Shown one piece after another: positions 57,548 through 64,000 of a DNA stretch of 64,000 bases (position 1 is the first letter of the stretch; the number at the start of each line of letters is the position of its first letter). This DNA is from Acidobacteriota bacterium (GTDB lineage Bacteria; Acidobacteriota; Terriglobia; 20CM-2-55-15), in the NCBI GenBank assembly GCA_022821145.1, contig JAJEEE010000052.1, positions 1-64,000 on the forward strand, in the 5' to 3' direction. A program made the translations under genes and the position numbers. Under the pieces are notes generated by a model, which was not told the origin of the DNA, ran no database searches, and saw nothing but the letters and a program-made list of their open reading frames with translations.

Positions 57548-60247
57548 TTGAAGATCGTCTTCGGCTGGCGCCTGGACGGGCCGACGTACCCGGAAACACC
57601 CGACGGGAGCGAGTTCTCGATCGACGCCGCCGTCGTCGGCCCGCGGGGCTTGCTCGACCTCCTTGAATCCCGCTTGGGCGTGAACGGCCCGGGCGCGCAC
57701 CCGGCCCGTCGGATCGCCCAGTACCTGGCCCGGTTGCGCGCCATAGACGACGGCGCCCGGTTCTATTCCGGTTCGTTCGCGGCCGACGCATGGGCGACGG
57801 CGCGGCTACTTCTTTCCTGGCGCGACGACTTGGCGGCCGCCGGCTGGACGGCCGGCTCGCGGTCCTGGACGAGCGGCCGGCTCGCCGCGCTGGCGCGAGC
57901 GGAGACCCTGCACGAACCGCCGCTCGCTCCGGGGCTTCCCGACCGCGCGCGTTCGATCCTGTCCCGCGTTTCCGAGGCGAACCCGATCGAGCAACTGACG
58001 CTGGCCGACGATCGCGAACGCCTGCCCTGGGTCTGGCGGCGCCTGATCGACACGTTGGCCGATGCGGGCGCGCGCGTTGTCCGGGCCGCCCCCGAAGGCG
58101 CCCGCGCGCCGGGCGACCTGGCCGCGGTGCAGGCGCTGATCTCCGGTGGAGAACCCGGCCCGCTGACCGGCGACGCGACGTTCGCCGTCCTCCGTTACGA
58201 CAACGCCCTGGCGGCCGCCGAGGTCGCGGCCGAATGGCTCGCGGCGTCGCCGGAGGCCAATTCCGATGTCGCCATCATCCGCCAGGGGAACGGGACCATC
58301 CTCGACGCCGCGTGCCGTCGGCTCGGGCTCCCGAAGCCCGGCGGCAGCGAGCGCTCGCCGTACCGGGGCGCGCTGCAGGCGCTGCCGCTCGCCTTCGAAA
58401 CCGCGTGGCGGCCCCTCGACGCCCAGCGCGTGCTCGAGCTGCTGGTCATGCCCGGCGCCCCGATCCCCTACAGGGTCGGCCGGTGTTTTGCAGACGTCTT
58501 GCGCGGCTTTCCGGGGACCGGCGGCGCCGAATGGCGGGCGGCTTGGGACCGCGCCGTCGACCGGCTGCGCGGCGACCTCATCGAGGAAGGCCTGGACAGG
58601 GCGCAGGTCGACGGGCGGATCCGGAAGTCCGTAACGGAATGGCGAGAATGGCTCGAGCCGGAACGGTTCGGCCGGGACTCGGGCATCACGGCGAAGGCCG
58701 CCGACAAGATCTGCCGCAAGGTCCAGTCGTGGGCGATGAAGCGCGCCGCGGCCAGCGGGGACGAGATCTACATGCCGACGGCGTCGGCCGCGTCCGATCT
58801 GGCCGCCGCCATCGCCGACTCCGGGATCGATCCGGTGTCGAAACCGCTGCTCGACCGCATGATCGACGCGGTGGTCGCCGAAGGCGTCGAACGGCCGACG
58901 GAAGTTGCCGGCGCCGCTCCCTGGACGACGGTCGACGAGGCCGCGCAGATCTGGGGCCGCGCGCCCGCCATCCTGTGGTGGGGCTTCGCCGCGGCGGAAT
59001 CGAACGCGGCGTCCGATCCGTGGTCGCGCGCCGAGCTCCGGGAGCTGGCCGCGTCCGGCGCTGCTCTCCGATCTCGGGACGACGCGACCGCGCTGCGGCT
59101 CGACGCCGAGCGAGGCGCGTTCCTTAACGCCGGGAGGCGCATGTTGCTGATCATGCCCGCCGCGTCCAGGACCGAGAGCGGCGCGACACACCCGGTCTGG
59201 CACGAGCTGAAGAACCTGGACGGCCTGGGGCGGACCGTCATCGAAGGACGCGCGCTCGGCCGCGGCCCGCGACGAGCGCTCGGCGCGTGCGCCTGGGAGA
59301 CGCGTCGGACCGAACACCGGCCGTTGCCGCCGCCAATCCGCGACTGGACCGTTCCGGAGACGCTGATCGGCCCGCGCGCGACGGATTCCGCGACCAGCCT
59401 CCAGACCTTGCTCGGATGCCCGATGCGGTGGGTCCTCCAATACCAGGCGGGCCTTCGCGGAACCGGGCTTCTCGACATGGCCGAGGGAAACCGCCTGAAG
59501 GGCGTCGTCGCCCATGAGGTGCTGGCGCGCTTCCTGGCCGGCGCGCGGCCGGATGACGCGGCCGGTGTCCCGGGCGTCGTCGAGCCCCTCCTGGACGCCG
59601 TGGCGCCCGAGATCGGATCGCCCCTGCTGCTGCCCGGACGGCGGCTGGATTGGGAAGACGTGCGCCGGAACACGATCGCGAGCGCCGTGGCGCTGTCGGC
59701 AACTCTCGATCGATGCGGGCTCGAGGTGATGGCCACCGAGAGGGATCTGGAGTGCTCTCTGGACGGCCGGACCGACCTGAAGGGCAAGGTCGACGTGGAG
59801 TTGACCGACGGCGAGGGCCGCCCATCCGTCGTTGATCTCAAGTGGTCGGACCGCGACCGTTACCGCCGGGAGGAAATCGCCGAAGGCCGGCCCGTGCAAC
59901 TCGCCGCGTACGGGCGCCTCCTGAAGGGCGACGGTGACGGAGGTCTTCCCCCGGCGGCCTACTTCATGATCAAGCAGCGCCGCCTGCTCGCGGTGGATTC
60001 GGACCCGTTTCCCGCGGAGTCCCGGATCGAGGGCGCGAACCTCGATGATGTCTGGCAGGCCGTGGTCGCGGTCCGGAAACGGACGCTCGCGGACATGGCC
60101 GCCGGCCGCGTCGTGGCCGCGGGCGTCCGAACGGGCGATTCCGAATCGCAGGACGCGGCGCCGGACGCCGCCGTCCCCATCGTCATCGAACCGCCGTGCC
60201 GCTTCTGCGAGTTCGGGCGGCTCTGCGGACAGAAGGCGCTGTCATGA
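57548..60247 (+). CDS. addB: AddB-type nuclease/helicase subunit
   Basis: 899 residues from TTG 57548. The C-terminal third is a RecB/AddB-type nuclease: VVDLKWSDRDRYRREEIAEG with catalytic Asp763 and Lys765, followed by VQLAAYGRLLKGD. Four cysteines match the AddB iron-sulfur cluster: Cys624 (LLGCPMRW) and Cys884, Cys887, Cys893 (CRFCEFGRLC). The N-terminal part is a degenerate helicase fold, without a clear Walker A, as in AddB of some proteobacteria. With AddA it processes double-strand breaks for RecA. Stop overlaps addA as ATGA. Confidence 0.85.
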   Translation: MKIVFGWRLDGPTYPETPDGSEFSIDAAVVGPRGLLDLLESRLGVNGPGAHPARRIAQYLARLRAIDDGARFYSGSFAADAWATARLLLSWRDDLAAAGWTAGSRSWTSGRLAALARAETLHEPPLAPGLPDRARSILSRVSEANPIEQLTLADDRERLPWVWRRLIDTLADAGARVVRAAPEGARAPGDLAAVQALISGGEPGPLTGDATFAVLRYDNALAAAEVAAEWLAASPEANSDVAIIRQGNGTILDAACRRLGLPKPGGSERSPYRGALQALPLAFETAWRPLDAQRVLELLVMPGAPIPYRVGRCFADVLRGFPGTGGAEWRAAWDRAVDRLRGDLIEEGLDRAQVDGRIRKSVTEWREWLEPERFGRDSGITAKAADKICRKVQSWAMKRAAASGDEIYMPTASAASDLAAAIADSGIDPVSKPLLDRMIDAVVAEGVERPTEVAGAAPWTTVDEAAQIWGRAPAILWWGFAAAESNAASDPWSRAELRELAASGAALRSRDDATALRLDAERGAFLNAGRRMLLIMPAASRTESGATHPVWHELKNLDGLGRTVIEGRALGRGPRRALGACAWETRRTEHRPLPPPIRDWTVPETLIGPRATDSATSLQTLLGCPMRWVLQYQAGLRGTGLLDMAEGNRLKGVVAHEVLARFLAGARPDDAAGVPGVVEPLLDAVAPEIGSPLLLPGRRLDWEDVRRNTIASAVALSATLDRCGLEVMATERDLECSLDGRTDLKGKVDVELTDGEGRPSVVDLKWSDRDRYRREEIAEGRPVQLAAYGRLLKGDGDGGLPPAAYFMIKQRRLLAVDSDPFPAESRIEGANLDDVWQAVVAVRKRTLADMAAGRVVAAGVRTGDSESQDAAPDAAVPIVIEPPCRFCEFGRLCGQKALS

Positions 60248-63200
60248 CGCGACCTTCCGGTGAGAGGCGACCCGTCGACATCGTGATCGCCAGCGCGGGC
60301 ACGGGCAAGACGTACCGCCTGGTCGAGGAGATTCGGACGGCCATCGCGTCCGGCGCCGACCCGGGCTCGATCCTGGCGACGACGTTCACCAACAAGGCCG
60401 CCGCCGAGCTTGTCGAACGCGCTCGGACCCGTCTGATCGGCCAGGGTCTGGCGGATCGGGCCGCCGGTCTCCTGTCGGCGCGGATCGGCACCGTCAACTC
60501 GGTGTTCGGGGGCCTCGTCGGCGACTTCGCCCTGAACGCCGGGCGCTCGCCCGTGACCGACGTGATTCCGGATGAGCGCCGTCAGCGCGTGTTCGCCGTC
60601 GCGGCCGAAGCCGCGATCGGCCGCCGCGCGGCCGAGATGATCCCCATCGCCCAACGACTCGACATCGACGATTGGGCGAAAGGGGTCCGGGAGCTGGCCG
60701 ACCTCGTGCGCGGGAACGACATCGAACCCTCCCGGCTCGAGGCGCACGCCGACCGTTCCTGGCGGGGGTGCCGCGCCCTGTTTCCGCCGCTTTCGCGGGA
60801 GACCGCCGACGCGCTGGACGCGGGCCTTCGAGCGGCCCTGGTCCATGCGCGGGAGGCCCTGAAGCGAAGCGCCGACGCGACACGGTCCACGGCCCAGGTC
60901 CGGGAACGAATCGAAGCGGCCGCCGCCGTCATCGAGTCGGGCCGCGACCTGCCCTGGAGCCAGTGGGCGGCGCTGACCAAGCTGAAACCCGCGAAACAGA
61001 GCATCGGCGTCGTGCAACCGGTCGTCGAAGCGGCCGGGGAACATGCGGCGCATCCCGGGCTGCGGGCCGACCTGGAAGCCTACATTCACGGGATCTACGG
61101 GGCCGCGGCCGATGCGCTCACGCTTTACGCGGAATTCAAGGACGTGCACGGCCTGGTGGACTTCACCGACCAGGAACAGCGCGCGCTCGAGCTCCTCGAT
61201 GACCCCGGAGTGAGGGAGCGCTTGCGGGAGACGCTCGCGCGCGTTTTCGTCGACGAGTTCCAGGACACCAGCCCCATCCAGTTGGCGCTGTTTCTGAAGG
61301 TGTCGCAGATCGCCGAGAGTTCGTTCTGGGTCGGCGATCCGAAGCAGGCCATCTTCGGGTTTCGAGGCACGGACCCCGAGCTGATCGATCAGGCCGCCCG
61401 GACGATCGTCCCCGAATCGGGAGGCCGTCCGGACACTCTCACGACGTCCTACAGGGCGCGCCCGAAACTGGTCGAGTTCACGAACCGGGCGTTCGGTCCG
61501 GCCTTCGAGGCGCTGGATTTCGAACCCGCCGGAATCCGCATCCGGGAATGCGATCGCGCCGAAGGCCCCATCGAGCCCGTCGAGGTGTGGGGGATCGGCG
61601 GCCGGACCGTGGCCGACGCGATGGCCGCCCTCGCCGAGAAAATCCGCGAAACGCTGGACGATGCGGCCCATCCGGTCGATGACGCCGACTTGAACACGCC
61701 GCGCGCGATCCGGGGTTCGGACATCGCCGTGCTGTGCCGGACCAACGCGCACTGCGAGGATGTGGCCGACGCGCTGGCGGCGTCCGGCGTGCGCGTCGCG
61801 ATCGCGCGTCCGGGGCTGCTGGAGACGCCCGAGGCGGTCCTGGCCATGGCCGCGCTCCGCTATCTGGTCGACCCCGGCGACACGCTCGCCGTCGCCGAGA
61901 TCGCGCATCTCCACGACGACTCCGTGGATCAGCCGTCCTGGTTCGAACGCAGCTTGTCGGAGGACGGAATCCGGTCGCTCGCCGCGGAGCTGCCCGTGCT
62001 CGCCGCATTGGACGCCCTGCGCGCGGATCTCGCGGAATTGACGCCGCGGGAAGCGTTCGACACGGCGATCACGGCCTCGGGCATCCTGGACCGCATCGGC
62101 GCGTGGGACAACGCGGCCGATCGCCTCGGCAATCTCGACGCGTTGCGCGCGTTCGCGGCCCAGTACGAGGACGAGGCCCGGACGGTTCGCAGCGCGGCGA
62201 CGGCGGCCGGCCTGGCGGCCTGGCTCGGCGACCCGGCGCGAACGGACACGGATTTGCCGCCCACCCCGGACCCGGACGCCGTCAACGTCGTGAGCTATCA
62301 CCGCGCCAAGGGGCTCGAATGGCCGATGGTCGTGCTCGCCGACCTCGACCACGCGCCGAAACCGTCGGCGTTCGGTTTCAACGTCGAGTCCGAAGGCGAT
62401 TTCGACGTGTGGCGGCCGTTGAAGGACCGGTGGGTGCGTTTCTGGCCCTGGCCGTACGGTCGGCAGCAAACGGGCGTTCGTATCGACGCCTCGGTTCTCG
62501 AGACCGGGGAACACCGGGAGGCCGTGCGGCGCGAGCATGCCGAGGCCGTGCGCCTCCTGTATGTCGGGATGACACGGGCGCGCGACTACCTGGTGCTGGC
62601 GCCGCGGCGGAAGGGCGGGGACGGGGGGCTCAAGTTGTCATGGCTGGAGAGACTGGTCGACAAGGACCGCGAGCCCATCCTCAAGTTCTCACTCCGGGAA
62701 TCGGACTTGGCCGTCGCCGCCGGGGGACAGGCGGTTCCGGTACGGTTTTCCGAGGTCGCACCCGTCGATCGCGAGTTGGAGGCCAGGGAGCCCGCCACGG
62801 CCTGGCGCGCGCCCGAGAGCATCGAGAAGCCCGAGCATCCCCCCTATCGGATCGCGCCGAGCGCGCTGGAGCCGTCGGCGTCCGATGCGGCCGCGGTGGT
62901 CTCGCGAATCGAACTCGGCGCGCGCATCCCCATCACCGGCAGCCCGGACATGACCGCGGTGGGCGAAGCCGTCCACGCCTTCCTGGCCTACGATCGCCCC
63001 GGGCAGGACCGGGACCAACGAGGGGCCCGCGCCGCGGAGACCCTGGCGCGGTGGTCGGCCGGCGGCCTCCGGCCTGCACACCTCGTCGAGATGAGCGACC
63101 GGTTCTTCGGCCATATCGACCGGGCGTTTCCGGGAATGACCGTCCGCGCCGAGGTTCCGGTCTTCGGGCGGCGGGACGGGCAGCGCCTGACGGGCCGGAT

Positions 63201-63429
63201 CGACCTGCTCCTCACCAACGGCGCCCGGGCCGTCGTCATCGACCACAAGAGCTATCCGGGGCCTTACGACACGTGGGAGGCCAAGGCGTCGAGTCACGGC
63301 GCCCAACTCGCGCTCTACGCGTCGGTGGTTCGCGGCGCGGCGGGTCCGGCCGAGGTCGAAACCTGGGTGCACATGCCCGTGGTGGGCCAGTTGATCCAGG
63401 TGCGGGCCGCGGTCGAGGGATGGTCGTGA
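60244..63429 (+). CDS. addA: AddA-type UvrD/Rep helicase-nuclease subunit
   Basis: 1061 residues from ATG 60244. Walker A is IASAGTGKTYRLVEEI (Lys22). TTFTNKAAAELVERAR is motif Ia, VFVDEFQDTSPIQLALFLKV the DEXX-box motif II, VGDPKQAIFGFRGTDPELI motif III, VNVVSYHRAKGLEWPMVVLA motif V, and LLYVGMTRARDYLVLAP motif VI. The C-terminal nuclease has GRIDLLLTNGARAVVIDHKS with Asp1000 and Lys1002. The protein is a processive 3'-5' helicase with a nuclease domain, acting with AddB in recombinational repair and degradation of foreign linear DNA. Confidence 0.92.
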   Translation: MTRPSGERRPVDIVIASAGTGKTYRLVEEIRTAIASGADPGSILATTFTNKAAAELVERARTRLIGQGLADRAAGLLSARIGTVNSVFGGLVGDFALNAGRSPVTDVIPDERRQRVFAVAAEAAIGRRAAEMIPIAQRLDIDDWAKGVRELADLVRGNDIEPSRLEAHADRSWRGCRALFPPLSRETADALDAGLRAALVHAREALKRSADATRSTAQVRERIEAAAAVIESGRDLPWSQWAALTKLKPAKQSIGVVQPVVEAAGEHAAHPGLRADLEAYIHGIYGAAADALTLYAEFKDVHGLVDFTDQEQRALELLDDPGVRERLRETLARVFVDEFQDTSPIQLALFLKVSQIAESSFWVGDPKQAIFGFRGTDPELIDQAARTIVPESGGRPDTLTTSYRARPKLVEFTNRAFGPAFEALDFEPAGIRIRECDRAEGPIEPVEVWGIGGRTVADAMAALAEKIRETLDDAAHPVDDADLNTPRAIRGSDIAVLCRTNAHCEDVADALAASGVRVAIARPGLLETPEAVLAMAALRYLVDPGDTLAVAEIAHLHDDSVDQPSWFERSLSEDGIRSLAAELPVLAALDALRADLAELTPREAFDTAITASGILDRIGAWDNAADRLGNLDALRAFAAQYEDEARTVRSAATAAGLAAWLGDPARTDTDLPPTPDPDAVNVVSYHRAKGLEWPMVVLADLDHAPKPSAFGFNVESEGDFDVWRPLKDRWVRFWPWPYGRQQTGVRIDASVLETGEHREAVRREHAEAVRLLYVGMTRARDYLVLAPRRKGGDGGLKLSWLERLVDKDREPILKFSLRESDLAVAAGGQAVPVRFSEVAPVDRELEAREPATAWRAPESIEKPEHPPYRIAPSALEPSASDAAAVVSRIELGARIPITGSPDMTAVGEAVHAFLAYDRPGQDRDQRGARAAETLARWSAGGLRPAHLVEMSDRFFGHIDRAFPGMTVRAEVPVFGRRDGQRLTGRIDLLLTNGARAVVIDHKSYPGPYDTWEAKASSHGAQLALYASVVRGAAGPAEVETWVHMPVVGQLIQVRAAVEGWS

Positions 63430-63901
63430 CCCGGGCAAACGAATGACCTCCACATCGACGACCTCGTAGACGCTATCTTTTGCGGCGGCCCGCAAGGACT
63501 CGGCGGTAACCGGGGATGGCATCATCAGCGACGGCGCGACGACTTTCTGGAGCGAGTTTCTCGGGTACTACGCGCGAACGATGGAAGGGGCTCCGCGGCT
63601 CCCCGTCTCGCACACCGTGGCCAAGTGGAAGGCCGGCCCGTCCGAGCCAGGTGATCGAGTCTCGGAGGAATTCTGTTGATTACCTCTGTGGAAGTTCGTT
63701 TTTGGATGCAAACCGGGACGTTCGACATATCGAAGGCCAGACGGATGCTGGGTTATGCTCGGCACATATCAGTGAACGAGGTAGTGAACAGAAGCGGAGG
63801 GCTGGTTGCGTGAGAGAGATCATGTCGCCGGCGGCGACGCAGCCGATTCCAGGAACTGATTGCTCCAGGCCGCCTGGATTTCCGCGGCCGGAGGGGAGCG
63901 A
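63430..63901. other. region after addA with a possible gene fragment
   Basis: About 470 bases without a complete gene. From about 63480 to 63676 on the plus strand a frame reads like the end of a protein: ISDGATTFWSEFLGYYARTM, EGAPRLPVSHTVAKWKAG, EPGDRVSEEFC, then TGA. It has no start and no recognised family. A more A/T-rich stretch follows (63,677-63,800), probably holding the promoter of the next gene; GGAGGGGAG precedes its ATG. Confidence 0.4.
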
Positions 63902-64000
63902 ATGTTCGACGACGCGCTGGGGAGAGAAAGGAGGGTCGAGCGCCTGTTCGGCGACGACGGACGGAGCCTGGTCGTGGCGATGGACCATGGCGGCGGCATC
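63902..64000 (+). CDS. start of a DhnA/LsrF-type class I aldolase, cut by the window edge
   Basis: 33 residues from ATG 63902: RRVERLFGDDGRSLVVAMDH then GGGI. R-L-F-x-x-D/x-G-R-S-x-x-V-A-M-D-H-G is the N-terminal signature of DhnA-type fructose-bisphosphate aldolases and the related LsrF and ADH-synthase enzymes. The catalytic Lys lies beyond the window. Assignment rests on this short piece. Confidence 0.6.
   Translation, partial: MFDDALGRERRVERLFGDDGRSLVVAMDHGGGI

Noticed and set aside
59959-62538. An 859-codon open frame on the minus strand
   Set aside because: Antisense to addB/addA, whose helicase and nuclease motifs are unmistakable; composition is that of a shadow frame.
62689-63525. 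A minus-strand frame starting MMPSPVTAESLRAAAKDS
   Set aside because: The first codons look plausible, but the rest is antisense to the AddA nuclease domain and has shadow composition.

Overview
The window is GC-rich (roughly two thirds G+C by eye) and gene-dense. GTG and TTG starts and 1-4 base stop/start overlaps are common. It encodes many secreted proteins: Tat-type RR signals, lipoboxes, PQQ-type beta-propellers, a sulfatase, DUF6152 proteins and a secreted family marked by a W-[ED]-G-D-T-[LF]-[VI]-V motif. This mix suggests an environmental Acidobacteriota-like heterotroph (perhaps Vicinamibacteria). That placement is inference: there is no rRNA or other phylogenetic marker here. I see no tRNA, rRNA, CRISPR array or intact transposase.

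Layout. 1-3.1 kb: end of a membrane protein, then a three-gene operon (B12-type radical SAM enzyme, small membrane protein, cis-prenyltransferase). 3.4-6.5 kb: a minus-strand operon of membrane proteins in which a two-gene module is present twice. 6.8-12 kb: a small HTH protein, two AAA_14/DUF4143-type ATPases, and between them a first DUF6152/WEGDTLVV cluster. 12-16.5 kb: a minus-strand operon of purine-type permease, LigI-like lactonase, CHMI-like tautomerase and sulfatase, into which an antitoxin gene appears to have been inserted with a 102-bp duplication. 16.5-23 kb: two lipoproteins, each with three SnoaL/NTF2-like domains, on either side of a carotenoid-oxygenase-family enzyme. A 306-bp tandem repeat carrying conserved hairpins lies here, and relatives of it recur at 23.1 and 53.3 kb. 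23.3-26 kb: a VapBC-type pair with a clear promoter and operator, then a PQQ-type dehydrogenase.

26.1-32.8 kb is an accessory island that is visibly more A/T-rich. It holds an Nmad3-Nmad2 operon (domains known from DNA base-modification systems), HigBA, an IS630 scrap, a DUF433/DUF5615 pair, a FitAB pair with a decayed toxin gene, a PD-(D/E)XK-like protein and an unknown protein. A 330-bp direct repeat copies the 5' end of the Nmad3 gene, its divergent promoter region and the start of a small membrane protein.

32.8-39.8 kb: two more DUF6152/WEGDTLVV clusters with an esterase and an SGNH hydrolase, including a natural fusion of the two families split by one in-frame TAG. 40-47.9 kb: a uronate operon (glucuronate-isomerase-like enzyme, hexuronate MFS transporter, glucarate-dehydratase-like enzyme, SDR oxidoreductase, an apparent KDPG-aldolase stub, KDG kinase, GH67 alpha-glucuronidase). 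These would take glucuronate side chains of xylan to KDG and phosphorylate it. 47.9-54.4 kb: hydrolases, a TIM-barrel isomerase, a second PQQ-type dehydrogenase and an ACMSD-like amidohydrolase. 54.6-57.5 kb: small accessory genes, a metallo-beta-lactamase-fold hydrolase and an orphan HigA. 57.5-63.4 kb: an AddB/AddA-type helicase-nuclease pair. The right edge holds the first 33 codons of a DhnA/LsrF-type aldolase.
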